Source: an uncultured Caulobacter sp. | GTDB taxonomy: Bacteria; Pseudomonadota; Alphaproteobacteria; Caulobacterales; Caulobacteraceae | NCBI GenBank assembly: GCA_937925635.1 | Contig: CALALX010000006.1 | Span: 1-18,291 of the forward strand | Length of the DNA: 18,291 nucleotides | Reading direction: 5' to 3' | Shown here: in pieces, positions 1 to 7,917 of the stretch | How the letters are laid out: each line of letters opens with the position of its first letter | How positions within the stretch are numbered: position 1 is the first letter of the stretch | Position numbers and translations under genes: made by a program | The notes under the pieces: generated by a model | Seen by the model: the letters and a program-made list of their open reading frames with translations, nothing else | Databases searched by the model: none | What the model was told of the DNA's origin: nothing

Positions 1-1677
1 GCCGAAGAAGTAGTCCGGCGCCGAGGCGTCATGGCCGCCGCCGATCAAGGTGTCGTCGCCCGAGCCGCCGAAGAGGGCGTCCGAACCCACATTGCCTTCA
101 AGGCGGTCGTTTCCGCCGCCGCCTTCCAGCCAGGACCCGCTGTAGGTCCCCGTCACCGTCGCCGAGCTCAGCGAGACGTTCAGCGTGTAGGCGACGCCGG
201 CGTCCATGGGCAGGTCGCCCGAGGCCGAGTACTGCTTGACGCCGACGTAGTAGACGCCGGCGGTGTTGAACACGAAGGTCAGGAGCGGATCGTAGCGGGT
301 GGCGCTGCCGGGGTCGATCGCGTCGCGGTCATCCGCCTCCGCGACAATGTTGCCATTCTGATCGTAGATCACGATGTAGCCGTCCACGCCGAGGTCGACG
401 CCATCGAGATCGAAAGTGCCCACCGCGCCGGCCTCCGACACCGTGAAGGCGTAGTATTCGACGCCGCTCCCATTGGCGACGGCGTTGACCGACGCATGCG
501 GACGCCACAGCGAGAACGGCACGGTCGAGTCGAACAGCATGTCGAAGGCGCCGTCGATGGACACCGCCGTCGCGCGGCTCGAGTTGGCGGTCGACTGAGC
601 CTTGGTGAGGTCGTCCACGCTCACGGAGTTCAGCGTGGCGGCGGCATAAAGGGTGTCCGCCCCCGAGCCCCCGATGGCCCGCTCGACCACCGCGCCCATG
701 GCGATGGTGACGTTGCCGACCATCCCGCCGACGTTGGAGAAGTGGCCCTGCCGAAGGTCGATGATCTGGCTGCTCGAATAGCCGGAGAAATCCAGGGTGT
801 CGTAACCGCCGGCGTCCCAGACCGCGAAGATCAGGGCGGAGCTACCGCTGGTGGCCGTATAGAAATCCCGATCGGTATTGGAGTTGAAGCCGTATACGGT
901 GTCCCCCGTCCGGGTCGACATGTTCTCGCCGTAGATCAGCTGGATGGACGCGATGTCGTCCAGCAATGGCGCGGAGGCGTAGAAGCCGTGGAAATCACCG
1001 CCCGTGTTGCTGGCGGACCAATAGCTCATGAGGGAATACTGACGGGAGTCTTCATAGTAGACCGCGTCCGTCGTGTAGGTCGGCGTGCCCGCGCCGGCGT
1101 CGTAGTCGCCCGGGTGATCCAACCCGATCGCGTGGCCGAGCTCATGAACCAGGGTCTGCCGCCCATAGCCGTTCAGCAACGGGGACATGTTGTTGCTTTG
1201 GGTGATGTTGACCCAGACGTCGCCGTCCACGGCCGAGACGCTCGTGTCGCCGGGGTAGTAGGCGAAGGCCGCCGCGCCGTCCGCGCCGTTGCTGTAGTTG
1301 CCGAACAGGATCGTGGCGTTGTCGCTGTAGGCCGCCGGTCCCGAGGTGCCGGACCCCACCCGCGTGAAGGTGATGTTGGCGAGATCCGACCAGGATTGAA
1401 GGGCGAGGAGGGTCGCCGTGATCTGGGTGCTCGTGAACTGCGAGAAGGTCGAAATGTCCGTCGGCATCCCGGCCGAGGTGGCCCGGAAGGCATAGGTCAC
1501 GACGGCGCTGACGCCCCAGGTGGCGTCCGATCGGGTGATCTGGTAGGCGGCCATGTCCGTCGCGAAGGACGGCTTCCCGTTCGGACCGGTTCCTCCCCGC
1601 TCATCGGCGTTCAGGAAAAAGCGGGGCTCTCTGCCCAGACCGTCCGCGAGCATCGCGGCCCTTCCGGTGATCGGCAT
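1..1677 (-). CDS. Serralysin-type M10 zinc metalloprotease with PPC-like domain and RTX repeats (partial, 3' end off window)
   Basis: Secreted zinc endopeptidase of the serralysin/AprA family; 559 codons are visible with no stop, so the C terminus lies beyond the left edge. The active site HELGHAIGLDHP (H178, E179, H182, H188) and the Met-turn SLMSYW (M217, Y219) are complete. A nonapeptide-like GGSGADTL occurs near residue 335. Residues about 380-500 read as a beta-sandwich with VEYYAFTVSEAG and GVYYVGVKQYS, resembling a bacterial pre-peptidase C-terminal (PPC) domain. RTX calcium-binding repeats (GGGGNDRLEG, GGSGDDTLIGG) begin near residue 518. There is no N-terminal signal peptide, which fits type I secretion through a C-terminal signal, as known for the family. 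ATG at 1677 is the first good start, but its ribosome site is weak. The neighbouring divergent gene looks like its cognate inhibitor. No type I exporter genes are visible. Confidence 0.93.
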   Translation of the reverse strand, partial: MPITGRAAMLADGLGREPRFFLNADERGGTGPNGKPSFATDMAAYQITRSDATWGVSAVVTYAFRATSAGMPTDISTFSQFTSTQITATLLALQSWSDLANITFTRVGSGTSGPAAYSDNATILFGNYSNGADGAAAFAYYPGDTSVSAVDGDVWVNITQSNNMSPLLNGYGRQTLVHELGHAIGLDHPGDYDAGAGTPTYTTDAVYYEDSRQYSLMSYWSASNTGGDFHGFYASAPLLDDIASIQLIYGENMSTRTGDTVYGFNSNTDRDFYTATSGSSALIFAVWDAGGYDTLDFSGYSSSQIIDLRQGHFSNVGGMVGNVTIAMGAVVERAIGGSGADTLYAAATLNSVSVDDLTKAQSTANSSRATAVSIDGAFDMLFDSTVPFSLWRPHASVNAVANGSGVEYYAFTVSEAGAVGTFDLDGVDLGVDGYIVIYDQNGNIVAEADDRDAIDPGSATRYDPLLTFVFNTAGVYYVGVKQYSASGDLPMDAGVAYTLNVSLSSATVTGTYSGSWLEGGGGNDRLEGNVGSDALFGGSGDDTLIGGGHDASAPDYFFG

Positions 1678-1754
1678 CTCACTAACTCGCGTTTGGCTGC
1701 TTTCACGGCAGTTTGCCAGATTGTCACTTCGCGTCGAGCCGTTCCTGTGACTGG
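1678..1754. promoter_or_regulatory. Divergent promoter region between protease and inhibitor genes
   Basis: These 77 bases must hold the start signals for both the minus-strand protease and the plus-strand inhibitor. I see no convincing -35/-10 pair for either direction and no strong Shine-Dalgarno before either ATG. A short imperfect symmetry (CTGC then GCAG around 1697-1711) is present but too small to call an operator. The regulatory role is inferred from gene layout. Confidence 0.45.
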
Positions 1755-2150
1755 ATGACGATTATGATGCCTCCGACCCGCTCGCGTCCCGTTCTGTTCG
1801 TCGCGTCCGTTGTCGCGCTGTGCGCCGAGCCAGCCCTGGCGACCACCCCGGTCCAGCCGGAAACTCCCGCCCGCCACCAGGGGGTCTGGGACCTCGCCAG
1901 CGGACGGGCGCGATGCGTGCTGCGGCTGGGCGGCGCGACCGCCGCGTCCGGCGCCGGGTGGTCGATCGTTCGCGGCCGCGCCTGCCTCGCCCGCCTGGGC
2001 CTGCCCGCCACGGCCTGGCGCCTCGAATCAGACGGCATGGCCCTCGTCGCCGACGACCGTTCGACGATCGCCTTCTTTTCCCGAATGCCGTCCGGCGAAT
2101 ACCGGTCCGCGACGCCCGGGACGTCCATGGTCCTCACCCGCCGCCGCTGA
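1755..2150 (+). CDS. AprI/Inh-family periplasmic serralysin inhibitor
   Basis: Small exported protein of 131 residues, about 102 after removal of a signal peptide (hydrophobic stretch VLFVASVVALCAEPALA, probable cleavage after A29). The mature part has the layout of the protease-inhibitor Inh family (Pfam Inh; AprI of Pseudomonas, Inh of Erwinia): a tryptophan in GVWDL, C54 and C77 spaced to form the single family disulfide, W in TAWRLES, and a beta-rich C-terminal half (DGMALVADD, IAFFSRM). In characterised systems this protein sits in the periplasm and plugs the serralysin active site with its N-terminal strand, protecting the producer. The adjacent serralysin gene supports the call. Start may be ATG at 1755, 1764 or 1767; all keep the signal peptide, and none has a strong ribosome site. 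Inhibitor genes usually lie in line with the protease; here it is divergent. Confidence 0.8.
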   Translation: MTIMMPPTRSRPVLFVASVVALCAEPALATTPVQPETPARHQGVWDLASGRARCVLRLGGATAASGAGWSIVRGRACLARLGLPATAWRLESDGMALVADDRSTIAFFSRMPSGEYRSATPGTSMVLTRRR

Positions 2151-2285
2151 CCCGCCTGGGCCGCGCGCCGCCGCGCCCGGCGGACCTGCGACATGACGGC
2201 TGGTCAGCCCGGGACCCGATCGCCATCAATCTGTTGTGAATCACGGGCAATGGCCTCCCGGTCGAATTCAGGGGGACAACCGACG
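2151..2285 (+). other. Intergenic stretch with ribosome site for the phytase gene
   Basis: 135 bases between inhibitor and phytase. AGGGGG at 2270-2275, ten bases before ATG 2286, is a good Shine-Dalgarno and favours that start over the in-frame ATG at 2193. I looked for a Pho-box-like direct repeat and for a terminator with a T run and found neither. Confidence 0.55.
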
Positions 2286-4316
2286 ATGCGACCGCGCCCG
2301 ACCGGCCTCACCGCCCGCGCCTTCGCCCTATCGCTGCTCGCCGGCGCGGCCGGCGGCGCTTGGGCCCACGCCCAGGCGCCGCTCATCCCGCCCATCGGCC
2401 AGACGACGCCGACGCTCCGTGCAGGAGCGAACACCGCGGTGCTGGTCCTGGACGAGTCCGGCGGCGGACGCATCGTCGGCAGCGGCGAGCTGGGCGGCAT
2501 TGAGGTCTACGGCCTCGACGGCGCCCGCCTCACGGCCGTCGAGGCGGGCGACGTGGCCGGGCTGGACGTCCGCTACGGCGTCACGGTCAGCGGCCGGCCG
2601 ACCACGGTCGTCGGCGCCATTGACGGCCATGGGAGCCGCCTGCGCTTCTTCGCCTTCGACGCCGCCGGTCAGGCCAGGGAGATCACGGCCGGCCCCATCA
2701 GCGCCGGCCTGTCGGCCGAGAGCCTCTGCCTCTACCGCAGCCCCCTCGACCACATGCTCTACGCCTTCGCGCTGGGCGGCGGCGGCGAGGTCGAGCAGTG
2801 GGCGATCTTCGACAACGGCGCCGGCAGGCTCGACGGCCGACTGGTGCGCCGTCTGCACCTGGCCTCCGAGGTCAGCTACTGCACGGTCGACGACGCGACG
2901 GGCGACCTCTACATCGCCGAGCAGGCGATCGGCGTCTGGCGTTTCGACGCCGCCCCCGAGGCTGAGACGATTCCGGCGCTGATCGACGCGGGGCGCCTCG
3001 GCCGGATCCGGGACGAGGTCGGCGGCCTTGCCCTCTACGACGGCGGTCCAGGCGCGCGCTACCTGATCGCTTCCGACGCGTCTGCCAGCCAGTTCCACGT
3101 CTATGACCGGAGCGCGGACGACGCCTTTCTTGGAACCTTCGGTCTGACCGGCGTGGAAAACGCCGGCGGCCTGTTCGCCGCCAGCGCGGCCGGCGGCCTG
3201 TTCATCGCCATGGACGACGAGAACGCGGGCGGGACCAACTACAAGCTCGCCCGGTTCAGCGACATCGCCGGCCTGCTGAAGATCCCGGCGGGCGCGCCGC
3301 AGGATCCGCGCTCGCCGCCGGCCGCGCCCCTGGCCGCCGTGACCCCGATCGCCGAGACCGATCCGGTCGATCATGGCGGGGACGCGGCCGACGACCCGGC
3401 CATCTGGGTCAATCCGGCTGATCCGGCGCAAAGCCTCATTGTCGGCACGGACAAGCAGTCCGGCCTCGGGGTCTACGATCTGTCCGGCAAGCGCGTGTTC
3501 TTCGCGCCCGACGGCAAGATGAACAACGTCGACCTGCGGAACGGCTTCAGGCTGGGCGGTCAGTCGGTGACGATCGTCGCCGCCAGCGACCGCACGCACA
3601 ACACCATCGCCCTGTATGTCCTCGACCCCGCGGCCCGGTCGTTGCGGCCGGTGTCCGACGGCCCACAGGCGACGGGCCTGGGCGACCCCTACGGCGTCTG
3701 CTTGTATCAGGGGAAAAAGGGCCGGACCTACGTCTTCGTCAACGACACCGACGGCAGGATGCGCCAGTGGCGCCTGCTTGAGGCGCCGGGCGGCAAAGTG
3801 ACGACAAAGCTGGTCCGCGAGTTCGCGTTCGACACCCAGGCCGAGGGCTGCGTCGCCGACGACGAGACCGGCGCGCTCTACGTCGCGCAGGAGGACGTCG
3901 CCCTCTATCGCATGAACGCCGAGCCGGGCGGCGACGGCGCGCGAACCCTCGTCGCCTCGGTCGCCGACAATCCCGCTCTGAAGGATGATCTGGAGGGCGT
4001 GTCGCTCTACCGGCAACCCGAGGGCGCCGGCTACCTCGTGCTGTCGAGCCAGGGCAACGACACCTACGCCCTGTTCCGCCGCGACGGGTCCAACGCCTAC
4101 GTGGGATCCTTCACGGTCATCGCCGACTACGGCCGCGGCGTCGACGGCGCTTCGGAGACGGACGGCCTGGACGTCGTCAGCGCGCCGATGGGACCGGACT
4201 TCCCGAACGGCGCCCTGGTCGTCCAGGACGGCCGCAACGTCAGTCCGCCGCAGACGCAGAACTTCAAGATCATCCCCTGGGATCGCATCGACAGGGCGCT
4301 CGGCCTGACGAAGTAG
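2286..4316 (+). CDS. Secreted double-domain beta-propeller phytase (3-phytase)
   Basis: Calcium-dependent phosphatase predicted to release phosphate from phytate outside the cytoplasm; 676 residues from ATG 2286, chosen because it follows AGGGGG and begins a clear signal peptide (Arg-rich start, AFALSLLAGAAGGAWAHAQA). Two propeller-like halves follow. Residues about 350-676 hold the family signatures: DAADDPAIW (366-374), GTDKQSGLGVYDLSGK, and NNVDLR (413-418), then EGCVADDETGALYVAQED. Residues about 40-345 repeat the same plan (IEVYGLDG, YCTVDDATGDLYIAEQ) but lack DDPA and NN-D-R, reading VAGLDVRYGV at the latter site. Known dual-domain phytases have an incomplete N-terminal domain that helps the active C-terminal one, so a helper role is likely. 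It ends three bases from the convergent CoA-transferase gene. Confidence 0.92.
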   Translation: MRPRPTGLTARAFALSLLAGAAGGAWAHAQAPLIPPIGQTTPTLRAGANTAVLVLDESGGGRIVGSGELGGIEVYGLDGARLTAVEAGDVAGLDVRYGVTVSGRPTTVVGAIDGHGSRLRFFAFDAAGQAREITAGPISAGLSAESLCLYRSPLDHMLYAFALGGGGEVEQWAIFDNGAGRLDGRLVRRLHLASEVSYCTVDDATGDLYIAEQAIGVWRFDAAPEAETIPALIDAGRLGRIRDEVGGLALYDGGPGARYLIASDASASQFHVYDRSADDAFLGTFGLTGVENAGGLFAASAAGGLFIAMDDENAGGTNYKLARFSDIAGLLKIPAGAPQDPRSPPAAPLAAVTPIAETDPVDHGGDAADDPAIWVNPADPAQSLIVGTDKQSGLGVYDLSGKRVFFAPDGKMNNVDLRNGFRLGGQSVTIVAASDRTHNTIALYVLDPAARSLRPVSDGPQATGLGDPYGVCLYQGKKGRTYVFVNDTDGRMRQWRLLEAPGGKVTTKLVREFAFDTQAEGCVADDETGALYVAQEDVALYRMNAEPGGDGARTLVASVADNPALKDDLEGVSLYRQPEGAGYLVLSSQGNDTYALFRRDGSNAYVGSFTVIADYGRGVDGASETDGLDVVSAPMGPDFPNGALVVQDGRNVSPPQTQNFKIIPWDRIDRALGLTK

Positions 4317-4319
4317 GAG

Positions 4320-5495
4320 TCAGTCCCGCTCGATGCCCAGTTCGGCCAGCACCTCGTCGGTGTCCTGGCCGATCCGGGGCGGGTCGCGGCGGATGGCGGC
4401 GGGGGTCCTGCCGAAACGGAGGCCGGGCTTCATGGCGCGATAGGTCCCGTCCTCGCCCAGCGCGCGCTCCTCGAAGAGGGTCCTGCTCAGTTGCGCGTCC
4501 TCGAAGATCTCGGTCGGCCGGTTGGCCCGCATGACCGGGATTGAATGTTCGGCGCCCAGGGCCATCCATTCTTCGGTCGTATGGCTGGCCGCGGCCTCGG
4601 CCATCATCGCGTAGTATTCGGCGACCTTCTCCTTGCCGCTGGCCTTCGAGGTGAAGCGTTCCAGCTCGTAGGCGCCTGGCAGCCCGCCCAGCGCCATGAA
4701 CTTGGCCGACTGCGCCTGGCTGGCCGGCAGGACCGTCATCCAGCCGTCCTTCGTCCGCAGCGGCTTGCGGTGCGGCGTGATGGCGGTGGTGAAGCCGAAG
4801 CCGCCGGTCGGCGGCACGAAGGTCTGGCCATAGAGATGCTCGGCCATCATGAAGCCGGTGAAGGTCTCCAGCATCGGCACGGCCACGAACTGGCCCTCGC
4901 CCGTCCGCTCCTTGTGGCGCAGGGCCGCCAGCACCGCGATGACCGCGAACAGGCCACAGGTCTTGTCGGCGATCAGCGAGGGCAGCGGTCGAAGCTCGGT
5001 ATCCGGGTCGACCAGCTGGCCCAGGCCGCACGCCCCGCTGGCCGACTGGATCAGGTCGTCGAAGGCCTGAAGACCGGCATAGGGGCCTTCATCGTCGTAG
5101 CCCATGGCCTCGACGTAGACGATGTCCGGCTTGATCGCCTTCACCGCCTCGTAGGAGAAGCCCAGCCGCGCCACGGCCGAGGGCCGCATGTTGTGGATGA
5201 AGACGTCGCCGGTCTCGACCAGCTTTCGCAGCACCGTCCGCGCCTCCTCGGTCTTCAGGTCCAGGGCGATCGACCGCTTGTTGCGATTGAAGGCCACATA
5301 GCCCGGGCCCATCTCCTTCGACGGCCCCTTGCCGGAGTTGCGCTGGCGATCGCCCGAGGGTTCCTCGACCTTGATCACGTCGGCGCCGAGATCGCCCAGG
5401 GTCTGGGTCGCGTAGGGCCCGAGCACGAACTGGCTGAGGTCGATGACGCGGACACCCTCCAACGGGCCCGTCTTTCGCGCTTCGGTGTCGGCCAT
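4320..5495 (-). CDS. CaiB/BaiF class III CoA transferase
   Basis: Cytoplasmic enzyme of 391 residues that moves CoA between carboxylic acids; this length is usual for the family. The N-terminal fold is typical: LEGVRVIDLSQFVLGPYAT, then LGDLGADVIKVEEPSGD, NRNKRSIALDLK and VFIHNMRPSAVARLG. The likely catalytic aspartate that forms the acyl-anhydride is D146 in AFDDLIQSASG. Later motifs GLFAVIAVLAALRHKERTGEGQ and VPMLETFTGFMMAEHLYG also match the family. The start codon lies six bases after the stop of the upstream dehydrogenase gene, with GGAG inside that gene's end, so the two are almost surely co-transcribed. Substrate specificity (formyl-, carnitine-, succinyl-CoA or a catabolic acid) cannot be told from the sequence. 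Confidence 0.92.
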   Translation of the reverse strand: MADTEARKTGPLEGVRVIDLSQFVLGPYATQTLGDLGADVIKVEEPSGDRQRNSGKGPSKEMGPGYVAFNRNKRSIALDLKTEEARTVLRKLVETGDVFIHNMRPSAVARLGFSYEAVKAIKPDIVYVEAMGYDDEGPYAGLQAFDDLIQSASGACGLGQLVDPDTELRPLPSLIADKTCGLFAVIAVLAALRHKERTGEGQFVAVPMLETFTGFMMAEHLYGQTFVPPTGGFGFTTAITPHRKPLRTKDGWMTVLPASQAQSAKFMALGGLPGAYELERFTSKASGKEKVAEYYAMMAEAAASHTTEEWMALGAEHSIPVMRANRPTEIFEDAQLSRTLFEERALGEDGTYRAMKPGLRFGRTPAAIRRDPPRIGQDTDEVLAELGIERD

Positions 5496-5501
5496 GTCGG
5501 T

Positions 5502-6605
5502 TCAGGCTCCGGTCAGCAGCACGACCTTGATGCACTCGCCGTGGTGTTGGGCGGCGATGGCCTCGTTGATCTGGTCGAAGGGGAAGGTCGTGATCATCCG
5601 GTCGAAGGGAAGCCGGCCCGCACGATAGTGCTCGATCAGCTCGGGCAGGAAGACGTCCGGATCGCTGTCCCCCTCGATGATGCCCTTCACCGTATGTCCA
5701 AAGGTCATGGCGGTGTTGACCTCGCCTGGCATCGGCGTGCCCGGCGGAGAGATCCCGACGATGCCGAAGGTTCCCTTGGGTCCCAGCGCGTTCATGACCG
5801 CCGCCTGCACGGCCGGGACGCCGGTGGTGTCGAAGGCGTAGTCGACGCCGCCGGGCAGGATCGCGCGCACCGCGGCGGCGAGATCCGGCGAGACGGCTGG
5901 GTCAATGACATGGGTTGCGCCGAACTCCTGAGCCAGGCCCCGCCGCGCGGCATGCGGCTCGATCAGGATGATGGTCTCGCAGCCCTGGATGCGGCCGCCC
6001 ATGACGGCGCTCAGTCCGACCGGTCCGCCGCCGGTGATCAGCAGGCTTGAGCCGGCCTCGCAGGCCAGCGAGCGCATGACGCCGCCCGCGCCCGTCTGGA
6101 CGCCGCAGCCCAGCGGCCCGAGCAGCTCCAGCGGCAGGTCCTCGGGGACCTTCACCACGTTGCGCTCGTAGGTCAGGGCATGGGTGGCGAAGGACGACTG
6201 GCCGAAGAAATTGCTGCCGACCGGGACCTCCTCGCACCGCAGGGCTTTGCTGCCGTCCGGCCGCATGCCGGCGTAGTTCAGCAGCGGCATGGTCTCGCAA
6301 TAGGCCGTGTCGCCCCGGCCGCACCGCCGGCAAGACCCGCAGGAGCGGAAGGTCATCGCCACGCGGTCGCCGGGCGCCACCTTGGTCACCTTCGCCCCCA
6401 CCGCCTCGACGACGCCGGAGCCCTCGTGGCCCAGGACCGCGGGAGCCGGGATCGCGCCGGTCTCCTTGAACACCAGGTCGGTGTGGCAAACGCCGACGCC
6501 GACCACCCGCACGAGGATCTCGTCGTCGCGCGGATCGTCGAGCTCGACGGTGCGGATCTCGAAACCCTGGCCGGGTCCCACCGCGACGGCCGCCTTGATC
6601 TGCAT
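5502..6605 (-). CDS. Zinc-dependent aryl-alcohol dehydrogenase-type MDR (NAD(P)-dependent)
   Basis: Medium-chain dehydrogenase of 367 residues. Catalytic zinc ligands C40 (GVCHTD), H60-E61 (GHEGSG) and C167 (GPLGCGVQTG) are present. The structural-zinc lobe has all four cysteines C89, C92, C95 and C103. The Rossmann loop reads GGGPVGLSAV, and the acidic residue in ILIEPH suggests NAD preference. Overall it resembles benzyl/aryl-alcohol dehydrogenases (AdhC/XylB type) that oxidise primary alcohols to aldehydes. AGGGAG at 6615-6620 lies nine bases before the ATG. Its neighbours, a CoA transferase downstream and another oxidoreductase upstream, fit breakdown of an alcohol- or aldehyde-bearing carbon source, but the actual substrate is unknown. 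Confidence 0.9.
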   Translation of the reverse strand: MQIKAAVAVGPGQGFEIRTVELDDPRDDEILVRVVGVGVCHTDLVFKETGAIPAPAVLGHEGSGVVEAVGAKVTKVAPGDRVAMTFRSCGSCRRCGRGDTAYCETMPLLNYAGMRPDGSKALRCEEVPVGSNFFGQSSFATHALTYERNVVKVPEDLPLELLGPLGCGVQTGAGGVMRSLACEAGSSLLITGGGPVGLSAVMGGRIQGCETIILIEPHAARRGLAQEFGATHVIDPAVSPDLAAAVRAILPGGVDYAFDTTGVPAVQAAVMNALGPKGTFGIVGISPPGTPMPGEVNTAMTFGHTVKGIIEGDSDPDVFLPELIEHYRAGRLPFDRMITTFPFDQINEAIAAQHHGECIKVVLLTGA

Positions 6606-6696
6606 GGTTCAGCGCTCCCTGATGCCGCCCGGTCTGACGCCGGTTCGACAACCGACTGGAGGCCCGGCCCCTGGGTCAGTCAAGCCGGCCCGGCGT
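6606..6696 (-). other. Short operon spacer
   Basis: 91 bases between two genes of the same direction. It holds the AGGGAG ribosome site for the downstream dehydrogenase and a weak five-pair hairpin, CGGTT/AACCG, at 6641-6654. No T run and no clear promoter are visible, so I read it as a spacer within an operon. Confidence 0.4.
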
Positions 6697-7851
6697 TCAA
6701 ACCGTCTCGTCCTTGAAGGTGAGGCCGGCGCGGGCCGCCAGCCGGTCGACCAGCCTCTGGCCCAGGGCGGCGCCCGGAACCCAGACGCCGCCGGCGACTT
6801 CCGGCGTCCGCACCAGGCAGATGGCGGTCTCCGCGATGATCTTCGACGTCGAGCCGTAGCCCGGATCGCGGTCGCCGTGGACGCTGCCGCGCACCTGCCG
6901 GCCGTCGTTGTCGATGCCGATGAACAGCAGGTCGTAGAAGCCCGCCTCTCGCTCGGCCTTGCTGGGCCCCTCGCCCGGCTTGGGCGCGGTCGCGGCGTCG
7001 ATGCTCTCGAAGCTGGTCGAGGCGCCGGGCAGGATCACGCTCATCTCGTCGTAGACGAAGTCGGCGCCCCAGGCGTGGCCGAGCAGATAGTTCGAGCGGT
7101 GGATGTTCTTGGTGTTGATCGTCGCCATCATGAACGGCCCGACCTCGGCGCCGACATCCTCGTCATGGTGGCGCTTGTCGCCGCGCGGCTGCTCGGGACC
7201 GGTGAAGCCCGGCGTCAGGGCGAAGGGGTTGATCATCGTGGCCAGCAGCGCTGGGTTCTGCTGGAGCGCCGCCATGGTCGCCGCGCCGCTGGCCGCCGTG
7301 CCGCCCGAGAGGCCGCCGCGCATCGACCGCACGCGCCCCTTCACGCGCGAGACGGTGTGGCCCAGGTGCTTGCGCGCCAGGCTCTCTGTGAAGAACACGC
7401 CTAGTTCGAACGGGATCGAGTCAAAGCCGCAGGAGAACAGGATGCGCGCGCCGGACGCCTTCGCGGCCGCGTCATGGACGGCGATCATGTCGGCCATCCA
7501 CAGCGACTCTCCCGACAGATCGAGATAGTCGGTCCCCGCCTCGGCACAGGCCGCGACCAGCGCCGAGCCGTAGAGCTGGTAGGGCCCGACCGTGGTCAGG
7601 ATCGCCTTGCCCCGGGCCACCATGGCCTGGAGCGAAGCGGGATCGGCGGCGCCGGCCACGATCAGCGGCGTGTCGGCCGGCGCGCCGATCTCGTCGCGGA
7701 CCTGGGCGAGCTTGCCCGCGCTGCGCCCGGCCATCGCCCATTTGACCTCGCCGCCCACGCCGTAGCGCGCGGCCAGATGCTCGGCGACCAGCCGCCCCGT
7801 GAAGCCGGTGGCTCCGTAGACGATGACGTCGAATTCGGCGTTCGGATTCAT
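6697..7851 (-). CDS. Saccharopine dehydrogenase-like / trans-acting enoyl reductase family protein
   Basis: NAD(P)-binding oxidoreductase of 384 residues. The N terminus is a Rossmann fold (VIVYGATGFTGRLVAEHLA) followed by WAMAGRSAGKL, then GKAILTTVGPYQLYGSALVAACAEAGTDYLDLSGE, all typical of the saccharopine-dehydrogenase-like group that includes the mycobacterial trans-acting enoyl reductase (Rv2953 type). SCGFDSIPFELGVF and RGGLSGGTAASG are also group hallmarks. True lysine-pathway saccharopine dehydrogenase is unlikely, because no lysine genes are near. In mycobacteria relatives reduce enoyl intermediates of complex lipids; elsewhere the role is mostly unknown. The start at 7851 follows AGGGAG by nine bases, and that ribosome site lies in the loop of a strong hairpin (7852-7881). 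Confidence 0.85.
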   Translation of the reverse strand: MNPNAEFDVIVYGATGFTGRLVAEHLAARYGVGGEVKWAMAGRSAGKLAQVRDEIGAPADTPLIVAGAADPASLQAMVARGKAILTTVGPYQLYGSALVAACAEAGTDYLDLSGESLWMADMIAVHDAAAKASGARILFSCGFDSIPFELGVFFTESLARKHLGHTVSRVKGRVRSMRGGLSGGTAASGAATMAALQQNPALLATMINPFALTPGFTGPEQPRGDKRHHDEDVGAEVGPFMMATINTKNIHRSNYLLGHAWGADFVYDEMSVILPGASTSFESIDAATAPKPGEGPSKAEREAGFYDLLFIGIDNDGRQVRGSVHGDRDPGYGSTSKIIAETAICLVRTPEVAGGVWVPGAALGQRLVDRLAARAGLTFKDETV

Positions 7852-7881
7852 GGTGCGGGACTCCCTGCGAGGCCCCGCACC
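7852..7881 (-). promoter_or_regulatory. Hairpin enclosing the ribosome binding site
   Basis: A perfect eight-pair stem, GGTGCGGG with CCCGCACC, has a 14-base loop. The 3' strand of the stem ends right against the ATG at 7851. Read on the mRNA (minus) strand, the AGGGAG ribosome site (7866-7861) lies in the loop. Such a structure could hinder ribosome loading or respond to a protein or temperature; it could also be chance in GC-rich DNA. Confidence 0.45.
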
Positions 7882-7917
7882 CTAATGGGCTTACGGCGTA
7901 AATCCAGTCCCGCCGGC

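Noticed and set aside
31..1758. Long open frame on the plus strand across the protease gene
   Set aside because: It is rich in R, G, V, A and H with no recognisable domain, and lies antisense to a gene with an intact zinc site and RTX repeats.
2151..2285. Pho box before the phytase gene
   Set aside because: CTGTTGTGAATCACG was the only faint resemblance; there is no second properly spaced repeat.
2328..4016. 562-codon minus-strand frame inside the phytase gene
   Set aside because: Antisense shadow typical of high-GC DNA; the plus strand encodes a signal peptide and clear phytase motifs.
6641..6654. Terminator between the two genes at 6606-6696
   Set aside because: Only five pairs, no T run, and a good ribosome site for the next gene follows directly.
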